A stretch of DNA of 64,000 bases, taken from positions 205,261 to 269,260 of the forward strand of contig NZ_VDCQ01000002.1 of the NCBI RefSeq assembly GCF_006265175.1, read 5' to 3'. The stretch comes from Paenibacillus hemerocallicola (GTDB lineage: Bacteria > Bacillota > Bacilli > Paenibacillales > NBRC-103111). Position numbers and translations under genes: made by a program. The notes below the pieces were generated by a model. That model did not search any database. It was not told the DNA's origin and saw nothing but the letters and a program-made list of their open reading frames with translations. The first letter of the stretch is position 1. Each line of letters begins with the position of its first letter. Of this stretch, positions 9,694 to 19,200 are shown piece by piece.

Positions 9694-11212
9694 TGTCCGT
9701 TCCTCCCCATGTGACGGTCATATTCTGAATGTGGAACCGGTCTCCCACCCGGATCACGTCCGCCTTCTCCTCCACGATCAGGCTCCTTCCCCCGAGCAGC
9801 CGGAGCGCTTCCTCCATGCCGGAAGGTCCCGTGTCTTCCTGACGATCCATCGTAGCGGAGCCGACAGGACTGCGCTGATGCAGAATAAGCCAGAAATCGT
9901 AGAAGGATCGGCTGTCCAGCACACGCGCGGTCGATTCGCCGCCGTATGCCTCCACGACGTTCGCAAGCTCCACGGCGTCGGCGCGTTCGAGCCGTTCCAG
10001 CAGATCGGCCATCAAGGTGTGAAACAGCTTCCCGCGCTTCCGCACGAAGCCGTCCGCCCCGTCCCCGGCAGCCGGTTCGGGGAACGCTTCCTCCCGTTCT
10101 TCCCCTTCGCCGTCGCGGGATATGTTTTGCTCCGCGAATACGGTAAGAGGCGACCACGTACGGCTGCGCTCCAACCCGACGAAAGGCGCAAGCACTCCCT
10201 TCATCGCCTCCAGCGGCAGAGGGGAGCCGATCAGCAGGCTGGCGATGTCCTGCTCGAAATTGAACGAAGCCATTCCGGTGTAGTACAGCGATTCCTTGGC
10301 CGCGTGCAGCGCCTGGTTTTTCAGCTCCATGCTGCGCTGAAGCAGTGCCGTATGCTCGCCGTGCACCTTCTCGAGCTCATTGGCGATACGCAAAATATAC
10401 TCGTATGCATTATGGGGCGTCGGCTTGAGAGAGTCCGCCAGCAGACGCTCCCGCGTCTCCTTCACGAACTGCCGCAGCTCCTCGAATTCGTCGTTTTCCC
10501 GATGCAGCCTTACGTATATATCGTCCAACAGCGAGCCGTACCGCTTCAAAGTTTCCTCCGAGACGATGCTGCGCTTGATCTCGTGCTCCAGCTTGAGCAT
10601 GCGTTCCTGCAACGCCTCCACGTCGACCCTCATCTCGTTGATTTGACGCAGCGCTCCCTGGAACTCCCCTTTCTCCAGCTGCTTGCGCAACAGCAGCTGA
10701 TGAATCGACAGTTGGAACTCCATATAAAATTCCTTCGTGGCGAACACGAGCTCGAGCCCGTCCTCATCGAGCGCGTAGTATTGGGAGTTCGTCTTCGCGT
10801 CGAACGAGCTCGCCTTCAGAATCGACGTAAATACCGTTTCCTCCCGCCTCGTCTCCCAGTTATAGAAGGAGAACGAACGCTTCTTTCCCGATGCCGGGCG
10901 AAACGTCTGCACGATGCTCCGGGCCAGCTCATCCGCGTCGTCCGGCTCCAGCTGCATTTGTCCGTCCACCGCCTGGTGCAGGAAGCGGGCCAACTGCTTC
11001 ACTCCCGCCTTCGTATTGCGCATCAGCTTCTGCTCGAAAAAAAACAGCAGGGACAGCAGGCCGAGCTCCATCATGTCGATTTCGGCTCCGCCGCGGTCCG
11101 TCTGTTTTTTGCGCTGCAGCTCGAACAAAGGGTCGAACAAGGCGATTTTCGTCATCCGCTCCTGAAAGCCGGACAACACATGCTTCAGTTCAAAGGCTTC
11201 AAAGCTTTCCAT
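9680..11212 (-). CDS. jetA: Wadjet JetA, MukF-like kleisin subunit
   Basis: A 510-residue protein with winged-helix-like ends and a helical middle (MLKLEHEIKRSIVSEETLKR coiled region near residue 210). In operon context it is the JetA kleisin, which links the SMC heads and recruits JetB and JetD. ATG at 11212 has GGAGGAG seven bases upstream and overlaps the jetD stop by 28 bases. The assignment relies on operon order and size. The family is divergent and no catalytic motif is expected. Confidence 0.8.
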   Translation of the reverse strand: MESFEAFELKHVLSGFQERMTKIALFDPLFELQRKKQTDRGGAEIDMMELGLLSLLFFFEQKLMRNTKAGVKQLARFLHQAVDGQMQLEPDDADELARSIVQTFRPASGKKRSFSFYNWETRREETVFTSILKASSFDAKTNSQYYALDEDGLELVFATKEFYMEFQLSIHQLLLRKQLEKGEFQGALRQINEMRVDVEALQERMLKLEHEIKRSIVSEETLKRYGSLLDDIYVRLHRENDEFEELRQFVKETRERLLADSLKPTPHNAYEYILRIANELEKVHGEHTALLQRSMELKNQALHAAKESLYYTGMASFNFEQDIASLLIGSPLPLEAMKGVLAPFVGLERSRTWSPLTVFAEQNISRDGEGEEREEAFPEPAAGDGADGFVRKRGKLFHTLMADLLERLERADAVELANVVEAYGGESTARVLDSRSFYDFWLILHQRSPVGSATMDRQEDTGPSGMEEALRLLGGRSLIVEEKADVIRVGDRFHIQNMTVTWGGTDNGIR

Positions 11213-12264
11213 ATGCCGCTCCTCCAGATGCTTCTAAGCTCTTGCGTCGATAACGTTTCTTGCGGATAATAGCCGCCCTCCTGCAAGCAGATGGCGAGAC
11301 GCTTCCGTTCCTCTTCCCGAAAATAAGCAAGAAACGATTGAACCGCGTTTTCGTGCCGGCGCTGATTCGTTTTCCCGCGGGCCGGCGGCTTGCCGAGACA
11401 GCCTTCGTAAAAAGGCATGGCGAGGACCGCCCCGCACTGCGCCTCTACCTCGTGCCATATTTGAATGCCGGTATGGTCGATATCGCCGAAATAGTAAAAA
11501 AAGTGCGTCCTCGCCTTCACCGGATATTGCAAATGGAACATCTCCATATTGCCGACGATTTTGTTGCCGCAGCCGTAGATCAGCGTATGGAACGACGTCT
11601 CGTCCAAAATAGGCAGAAGGGCGTGAAACGTCGTCTTGTTTTCCACGATCAAATGCAGGCATGGCTCGCCGTCGGACTCGCCGGAATCGGAATCGGGCGT
11701 CCGTTCAAGCATGCGCGGATTGACCGCCATCATCAGCGGGTCGTGTACGGGCTGCACGAGCAGCTTGTCCCATAGTCCGATCCGTTCGAGCAGCGACTTG
11801 CCGCCTTCAGCGAGCCACTTCTCGTCCCCGACCAGCTCGAAGCTCCGCTCCGGCGCCGGGGCCGGCTCCGCCGGCAACCCGTGCGAGTCGAGTCGGCGGC
11901 CGATACGCTCGATCCATGGCCAGTCCGCAGCGAAGACGTCTTCGCTTAACGCGAAATAAGCATCCAGTCCGATCGCCGGATGCAGCGTCAGCCTGAGTTG
12001 CTGGAGCCGTTGCCTCTGATCGCGTCGCAGCCCCGGAGCATCCACCCGATACCGGTAAGCCAAAGACGGCTGCTTGCCATTCCGTCCCGCCGAGCGTACG
12101 GCCGCCAACAAACCTTCCGACTCCAGCTCCGCCACCGCTCCGGCAAATTCGCGATACTGTACCGACGAATGCTCGAACAACCGTTCCAGCTGCTCCAGCC
12201 ACAGTGTCGCTTTGTTGTACGTTTGCAAATAGGCCAGCAGCTGCTCCTTGATCCCCATCCCCAT
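11185..12264 (-). CDS. jetD: Wadjet JetD, Toprim nuclease subunit
   Basis: Nuclease subunit that cuts the trapped circular DNA. The C-terminal half carries the Toprim fold of the DUF2220 type: the conserved glutamate lies in HLIVENKTTF near residue 208 and the acidic pair in YYFGDIDHTGIQI near 258. The N-terminal 190 residues are winged-helix/arm-like. ATG at 12264 was chosen because AGGAG lies 6 bases upstream; a longer frame to 12291 has no such site. This is the first gene of the operon, and a TATAAT lies about 30 bases upstream. Toprim-first order and the absence of a separate DUF3322 label suggest a type II-like Wadjet system, which is an inference. Confidence 0.85.
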   Translation of the reverse strand: MGMGIKEQLLAYLQTYNKATLWLEQLERLFEHSSVQYREFAGAVAELESEGLLAAVRSAGRNGKQPSLAYRYRVDAPGLRRDQRQRLQQLRLTLHPAIGLDAYFALSEDVFAADWPWIERIGRRLDSHGLPAEPAPAPERSFELVGDEKWLAEGGKSLLERIGLWDKLLVQPVHDPLMMAVNPRMLERTPDSDSGESDGEPCLHLIVENKTTFHALLPILDETSFHTLIYGCGNKIVGNMEMFHLQYPVKARTHFFYYFGDIDHTGIQIWHEVEAQCGAVLAMPFYEGCLGKPPARGKTNQRRHENAVQSFLAYFREEERKRLAICLQEGGYYPQETLSTQELRSIWRSGIWKALKPLN

Positions 12265-12293
12265 TGTCGACTCCTGTCTAATTCGGTACATTT

Positions 12294-12299
12294 ATTATA
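12294..12299 (-). promoter_or_regulatory. -10 box upstream of jetD
   Basis: A perfect TATAAT on the minus strand lies 30 bases before the jetD start codon. The hexamer 17 bases further upstream (AGGCGT) is a poor -35 box, so the promoter is either weak or activator-dependent. Confidence 0.4.
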
Positions 12300-12452
12300 G
12301 CAAATTTCGCGGTTATACGCCTGATCCGGGTGCATTTCCAGCCATTTCATCGATCCCGCCGCCGAAGCGCGCGTCTTTGTCCGGTTCAAGCAGGCAAGCT
12401 CAATACATGTTAGGATGGAAAAAGGAATACATTGCACAGGGGAGGATTGGAC

Positions 12453-12980
12453 GTGGACTATGTGAGGGATTACGCGATGTATGCGGCCATTTTCGGCATT
12501 TTCAGTTTCAGCTGGTTCGGCTGGGCGCAGGAAAATCCCAGGAAAAGCTGGCGCAAATATATCGGCATTGCTTCCGCCGCTCCGCTTTTAGTAGGGTTAG
12601 TCGGTATCTACTTAAGTATAACGCATTGGCACGACAGCACCGCTCTGTCCGATACGAGCGTATTCAAGGCTTACTTGATTTTCGTATACATTGAATTTTT
12701 CTTGGCAGCCGCAGGCGCTTTCCTATTGATCAAATTAAAACGCAACGAATATATCGCACCATGGATTGCTTTTATTGTGGGCATTCACTTCTTCTGGCTA
12801 AAAAGCATATTTCAAGACCCCAGTTTATACATTTTGGCGATACTGCTCATCGGGGTAGCGGTACTTTCATTATTCGCGGCCAAAAAACTGCGCGTTGCCA
12901 ATAGCGCCATAACGGGCATCGGCGCCGGTACGGTTCTGTTCGGCTTTGCGATACTGGGGCTGATTCGATTTTTGCTGTAA
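12453..12980 (+). CDS. small integral membrane protein, unknown function
   Basis: A 175-residue protein with five or six hydrophobic segments, for example APLLVGLVGIYLSI, FLAAAGAFLLI, LYILAILLIGVAVLSLFA and a final VLFGFAILGLIRFLL. I do not recognise the family. GTG at 12453 was chosen because GGGGAGG lies 7 bases upstream. It is divergent from the jet operon and convergent with the glucan synthase gene, with no partner on its strand. Nothing in the sequence ties it to Wadjet defence beyond adjacency. Confidence 0.75.
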   Translation: MDYVRDYAMYAAIFGIFSFSWFGWAQENPRKSWRKYIGIASAAPLLVGLVGIYLSITHWHDSTALSDTSVFKAYLIFVYIEFFLAAAGAFLLIKLKRNEYIAPWIAFIVGIHFFWLKSIFQDPSLYILAILLIGVAVLSLFAAKKLRVANSAITGIGAGTVLFGFAILGLIRFLL

Positions 12981-13003
12981 CCGGATACATATGATTGCGC
13001 ACT

Positions 13004-13030
13004 AAAAAAGGAGCGGCGATAGCGCACTCC
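13004..13030 (-). terminator. stem-loop with T-tract, minus strand
   Basis: Minus-strand GGAG.GCG and CGC..CTCC arms enclose a CTAT loop and run into TTTTTT. It lies 240 bases beyond the glucan synthase stop codon and next to the 3' end of the membrane protein gene, so it can stop minus-strand transcription entering that gene. Confidence 0.5.
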
Positions 13031-13176
13031 AGTTGGTTGTTGGGAAAGTCAAAAAGAAACAGTACCGTCTGAAAGGGGTTGGGGAAATGTACGTAAAGCG
13101 GAGCGTCTGACTTTAAAATCGGGTTATAGCCGCTAATCATCATCAAGATAACTCGATTTTAACGGAAGTGGAGTGC
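13024..13176. repeat. nested inverted repeats between convergent genes
   Basis: GCACTCC (13024-13030) pairs with GGAGTGC (13170-13176), and inside it a segment AAAATCGgGTTAT near 13115 pairs with ATAACtCGATTTT near 13148. Together they could fold the whole 150-bp segment into a long stem. No gene is convincing in this gap of 290 bases. It may be a decayed hairpin element. Confidence 0.45.
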
Positions 13177-13233
13177 TTTCCTCTACCCCTTGGCATCATA
13201 GCATCCTCTTTTTGTACACTTTCTCAACGAACT

Positions 13234-13260
13234 GAGGGAGCGCAATAAACGCGCTCCCTC
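13234..13260 (-). terminator. perfect GC-rich stem-loop after the glucan synthase gene
   Basis: GAGGGAGCGC and GCGCTCCCTC are 10-base perfect arms around AATAAAC, ten bases past the stop of the minus-strand giant gene. No clear T-tract follows on either strand, so it may protect the 3' end or act with the distal terminator at 13004. Confidence 0.55.
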
Positions 13261-13270
13261 TCGCCATCTG

Positions 13271-16200
13271 CTATGCTTTTATACTCTCGGCACCGGAGCC
13301 GACCTGCGGGATGCCGACGATCACCTCGTGCTCCCGACCGTCGTCGACGAGCGGAATGTACGTGCCCCCCGAATTCCCTTGTTCAACCGGAAGACCGTCG
13401 ACCGTTACGCTTTGATCGCCTTTATCGTCTGCCGTACCGCTGCGCGCCGTATGTACGGCAATCCGGTACATGGCGTCTCCGTACCGGTAGCGCACTTGGA
13501 AAGAAGGCCAGTCGTCGGGAATGCTCGGTCTTACGTACAGCTTCTCTCCTTCGCGGCGCAGCCCGAGTATCCATTCGATCCCCGCCTGATACATCCAGCC
13601 CGAGGCTCCGGTGTACCACGTCCAGCCGGCTCTGCCTTTCACCGGATCTCTTGTGTACACGTCGGCCGCCATCACGTATGGCTCCCCGGCATATTTGCGG
13701 ACCTCCGACGGGCTTTGGGCATGGGTGAGCGGGTTGAGCATATGGAACAGCTCGAACGCTTTATCCCCTTCGCCGAGCTTGCACCAGGCAATAATGCTCC
13801 AAATGACGCCATGCGTATATTGGGCTCCATTCTCGCGAATGCCCGGCGGATAGCCTTGAATGTAGCCCGGGGTCGGTTCCGTCCGGTCGAACGGCGGAGT
13901 GAGCAGACGCGCTACGGAGATGGCCCGATCGACGAGCTCGCGGTCGAACGATTGCATCGCTTGACGCGCCCTCTCCCTTGGAGCCGCGCCGGAAATAACG
14001 GACCATGACTGGGCGATCGAGTCGATGCGGCATTCCTCGTTGGTCACCGTGCCGAGCCATGCTCCTTCGTCGGTAAAAGCGCGCCGATACCATTCGCCGT
14101 CCCACGCGTTCTCGTTCAGCGCGTCCGAGATCGACTCCGTGCGGGTCCGATACAGCATAGCCCGTTCGCTATCGCCTTTCCGTTCGCAAGTTTCGGCGAA
14201 CGTGCGCAACACTTCGCATAAAAACCAACCGAGCCAAACGCTCTCGCCTTTGCCTTCGTCGCCGACCGAGTTCATCCCGTCGTTCCAATCTCCAATTCCC
14301 ATAAGCGGTATGCCATGTTGGCCGTAACGGGAAGCCCGCTCGATGGCGCGGATGCAATGCTCGTAAATCGATGCCGACTCCGTCGAAATGACGGTAGGCT
14401 CGTACCGTTCATGCTCTTCGCCGCGCAGCTCCTCGCTCGTCAGGAACGGGGCAATCTCGTCCAAAATGCCGGAGTCGTCCGTATGGACGATGTAGCGGGA
14501 CACCGCATACGGCAGCCATAGCAAGTCGTCCGAGTAACGGGTGCGGATGCCCCGCTCCGTTTCCTCGTGCCACCAATGCTGAACGTCGCCCTCCTCGTAT
14601 TGATGCGCGGCATGCAGCAAAATTTGCCGCCTGGTCAATTCCGGCGCCGTATGCAGCATCGCGAGCGAATCCTGCAGCTGATCGCGGAAGCCGTATGCGC
14701 CTCCGGCTTGATAGAAGGCGGTACGTGCCCACATCCGGCACGACAGCGCTTGGTACAGCAGCCAGCCGTTCAGCATCAAATTCAGCTCGCGGCTCGGCGT
14801 TGCCACCTCGATCTGGCCGAGCGTCCCGCTCCAGAACTGCGTAACGTCCGAGAGCGCCTTCTCGCAGCTTTCCTCCGAATCGTAGCGTCTCACCAGCTCG
14901 AGCGCGGCTTCCTTGCTGTCGCCCGCACCGATCAAAACGTACACCTTGCCGGACGTATGCGGAGGAATCGTAAGCTTCATCCGGATTGCCCCGCAGCTGT
15001 CCGCGAACGCCCCGTCGGATCCCGACAGCTTGGGCTGCCGCATCCCCGCGGGAGAGGCAAGCGAGCCGGTGCGGCCGATAAACTCCGCCCGGTCCGCGGT
15101 ATACGTAACTTGTTCCGTCAGCGGCTCCTCCTGCCCGGCATGCATATGAAGAAAAGCCACCGAATCCCGGAACGTCTCCTGGTAGACGTTCCGGGCAAGG
15201 AGCGAGCCGGTGCCCGCGTCCCATTCGGAGACGACGTAAGGCGCATTTGCCTGCCTTCTCACTCCCAGCACCCAATTGCAATAATAAGCGACGGAAAGGC
15301 TGCGGGGCTCGTCGCCCAAATTTTCCAGCTCGAGAGCGACGTACTTCACGGGATCTTCTTTGTTCACGAATACCGTCATGGTTTGGCGGATTCCTCTTGT
15401 TCGGCGGGTGAACCGCGAATACCCGAAGCCGTGTGCCGTTTCAAACGTACCTTTGCCCAGCTCCGGGGCCGGAGCGCCGGACCAGATGTCGCCGGTCGTC
15501 TCGTCGCGGATGTAGCATGCTTCGCCGGGCGGATCGAGCACCGGATCGTTCGACCAAGGCGTCAGCTTGAACTCCCGGCTGTTGCGCCACCAAGTATAGC
15601 CTGTTCCGAGCTCGGTCACGAGGCAGCCGAACTGCGGATTCGCCATTACATTGCTCCATGGGGCGGGCAAATATTTGCCCCCGCGCATCGCGATGCGGTA
15701 TTCGCGGCCGTCCTCGGCGAATCCGCCCCATCCGTTATGGAGGAGGAGCGAATCGGGAGAAGTGACCGAACCCGGCTCCTCGCTTTTGCCCGAGCCGGCC
15801 TCAACCGCTTGCTCCGGAAGAAGTCTATATTCCGGCGGGAGCCCTTCGATGGTCGGATGCTCCTCCGATGCTGGCGTCCCGTCTCTGGAGCCCGATCTTC
15901 TGCGGCGCAGCGAGCGAACCGCAAGCTGCGACTTGAAGCTGGGCCCGTCCGCGCGGAGCGTCAAGCGGGCGACCGCGGACAGCAAATCCGTCTGTTCGGA
16001 CGTAAGGCGGTCGGCCATAACCGGGTAGATGCCCCCCGGGGCAGCGGTTCCGTCCGAAACATGCTCGGCGGCGCGCCGCAGCGCGTCCTGCACTTCCTGG
16101 TAATACCCCCCGGCCGATTCGATCAAGTAGACGAGATCGAAGCCGATCCCTTTTTTGCGCAAATATGAATAACCCGTCATTGCCTTGAGCGCAAATGGCA

Positions 16201-19200
16201 TTTGGCTCTTATCCTGCATTCTCACCAGAGCTATCGGCAAATCGCCGGATATGCCCATCGGCCATAAGCCGGATTGGCCGGCACGGTTCGCGACGATCGC
16301 TTGCTCGCGCTCTTTGCGCAGCGGCGTCTGATAGAGCAGCCGACCGGCCATCCGGTGAAAATCGGCCGCTTCCATGGCGCTAATATGCTGATGGCGCAGG
16401 TCGATCCGGCTATGCGTCCAGGCGAGCTGAAAGGCGCGCTCCGCCTGTTGCTCGCCGCATAAGGCGGCCGCCTCGGCCGCTTCCTCGCGGCTGTCGCCCA
16501 CCCCGGTAACCGCGAACAGCTTCACAGCCTCTCCCGGTCCGATCGAGATGCGCCGCCGCATGACGAATGCGGGATCGAGCACGGCCCCGACCGTACCCGA
16601 GAGGCGGCATTCCAGCCCCGCCGGTTTGGCGAGCGTATGGCCGCGGCCGATAAAACAGGCCCGGTCCGTTTCGTATTCGACCGGTCCGAGCGTATGACAG
16701 CCGATCGACAAGCTGTGCATCGCCCATTTCGTCCGTTCTTTCTCGTCACGGGGGCGTCTGTAGGCAAGCAGACATTCCTTCCCTTCGTCATATTCGGTCT
16801 GGACGAACAGCTTGCTGAATGCGGGATGCGCTTCGTCCGCAGCCGGTTGCGCGAGCGCGATCTCCATATAGGAGGTCACCTCGATTACGCGGGTGTCCGC
16901 TCCCCTATTCGTGAGGGTGAGCCGCCGAAGCTCCGCGTTCCGGTCCGGGGGCACGCATATGTCCAGCTCCGTATCGATTTCTCCGTCCCGTCGCTTGAAG
17001 GACGCCTTATCCAGTGCGAACTGCACTCTCGTCTCCGCCGCACCGGACCGGCAAGGTTCGTAAGAAGGCGACCATACGGCTTCCGTCGCGACGTCTCGAA
17101 TATAGATGCAGCTTCCAGGCGCCTCCGCGACCGGATCCTCGTGCCAGCGCGACACCGCTATCCCTTCGCATCGGCTGAAGCCCCCTCCGCTGTCGGATAC
17201 GACCGTCGTGAGAGACCCGTTGGACAGCACGCACACCTCGGGCACCTCCGAAGGCTTCGTGAACTCCCGAAGCGGGATGCGGGTCCCCAAAAGAGGCTCT
17301 CTCGTTCTCTCCATTGCGGGAGCGGCCGAATCCTTGACGATCGCCGGCCGTTCGGGAACGCGTTCCTGCAGCAGCAGCTCGGCCGCTTGGACGCGCTTGT
17401 CCGCATGGAACCGGTCGATCATCGTGCGGGGCAGCAGCATATTGCCGATCGTCAGCAGGCTCATCCCCAAATGGTGGGCCATAAAGCTGCGGATGACGAC
17501 ATGGCTCTGATCCGCCGGCATCCGGCTGGCGGTGCAGTCTATAGCTTCGTAGTAGCCGTACTTGCCCATGGCTCCCATCTGTTCCATCCGCTTCAGCGAA
17601 TCGAGAGAATCCCGCAGTTGAAACGGAAGCGCCATAATAGCGGCATAAGGGGCGAGAACGAGATCGTTCTCCAGCCCCCGTTGAAATCCGAGCCCGGGAA
17701 CTCCGAACGCACGGTACTGGTAGTTCATCTGGTAATCGAATGCGTAGTAGCCGGATTCGGAAATGCCGAACGGAACGCCTCTTTGCCTGCCATACTCGAT
17801 TTGCCGGCCGACAACCCCCCGGTAAGTCTCTTCCCACACCGTATTCCGGTAAGTTCTCATCAGCAGGGACGGCATCAAATACTCGAACATCGTTCCCGAC
17901 CACGACAATAGCGTCGGACGACGGACCGAGCGGACCATCGCCCTCCCGAGCTTGAACCAATGCGATACCGGAACTTGTCCGAAGGCGATCGCAAGAAAGC
18001 TGGCCTGCCTCGCCTCTGAAGCGAACAAATCGTACAAAATCGCCTCCCTGCGGTCAAGTCCGGCGTGATAGCCCAGACTGAACAGCTCGGCCCCTTCGTC
18101 ATACAACGGACGAAAGTCGGTTCCCCTCACGATCGCTTCAATCCGGTCCGCCAAATCATTCGCCCGCTGACTCATCGCCGCGTCCTCCTGCGCGTCCCGC
18201 TTGACCCACTCCAGCATACCATGCTTGAGCGCAACCAGATACGCTACGAAGTTGCCGGAATCGACGGTCGATACGTAAGCCGGAGGCAAAGGACCGAGCG
18301 TCTGCGTATCGTACCAGTTATACAGATGTCCGGACCATTTCTCCATTTTCTCGATCGTACCGATCGTCCTCTCGATGCGGTCCAGCATCCCCGTCGTGTC
18401 GATAAAGCCGAAGTCGCGAGCGGTGATGGTGCAAGCCAGCATGAGCCCGATATTCGTCGGCGACGTTCGATGGGCGACGCCGACCGGCGGCTCAAGCTGT
18501 ACGTTGTCCGGCGGCAGCCAATTGTCGTCTTCTACGGCGAAATCCTCGTAATACGCCCATATTTGCCGGGCAAGCCCGTGCAATTGATCCCGATCCGGCT
18601 CCGCAAGTCCAGCCGGCCGGACTGTCGGTGCACCATTGAGCCAGCGTACCGCCGCGGGCGCGAGAAGCCATATCGCCGCAATCGTCAAGCCCGCCGCCCG
18701 CAACCCGTACGGGAAGGCATAGACGGCCGCCGCCGCGAATATTATCGTCGACAGCCGGCCGCCCCAAGTGCCCATTACGGCCGACCGCGACGCGCTGCTG
18801 CTGCGCCGGTCCACCTCCGCCGAGCTGGTCCATTCGAGCAGCTTTCGTTTGCTTACGGTCAACCTGAACAAAGTGCGGAAAATCGCGTCTACCATGACCG
18901 CCGATTGATAAGGCAGCATGATCAGCTGAACGAGCGCTTGCCCGAATGCCATCAGAAGCGCGCCCGGATTGCGCAGCAGCCGGACCGGAGCGCACAAGGA
19001 CCGGATTACCGTCAAACCGAGCGTCAGCAGGCCGATCGCCATCAGCGCGTACCCGGCCCCGCCGGAGACGAGGAGGCTTGCGAACAACAGCAGAAAAACC
19101 GCCGGCTGTACGAGGCTTCGCCTCATATTGTCGACGATTTGCCACCGGGTCAGCAGCGAGAGATCGACCGGCTTAGAGCTGCCGCAGCGGTCGGACACGC

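Noticed and set aside
9731-11269. 512-residue plus-strand open frame opposite jetA
   Set aside because: It is Leu/Arg/His/Gln-rich shadow translation with no domain, no ribosome site and exact overlap with a well-supported minus-strand gene. Similar shadows at 4899-5852, 7506-8468, 14567-16168 and 31474-32673 were dropped for the same reason.
12847-13146. 99-residue minus-strand frame across the membrane protein 3' end
   Set aside because: It overlaps the supported plus-strand gene, has no ribosome site and includes the nested inverted-repeat region. The local protein-like stretch was not recognised.
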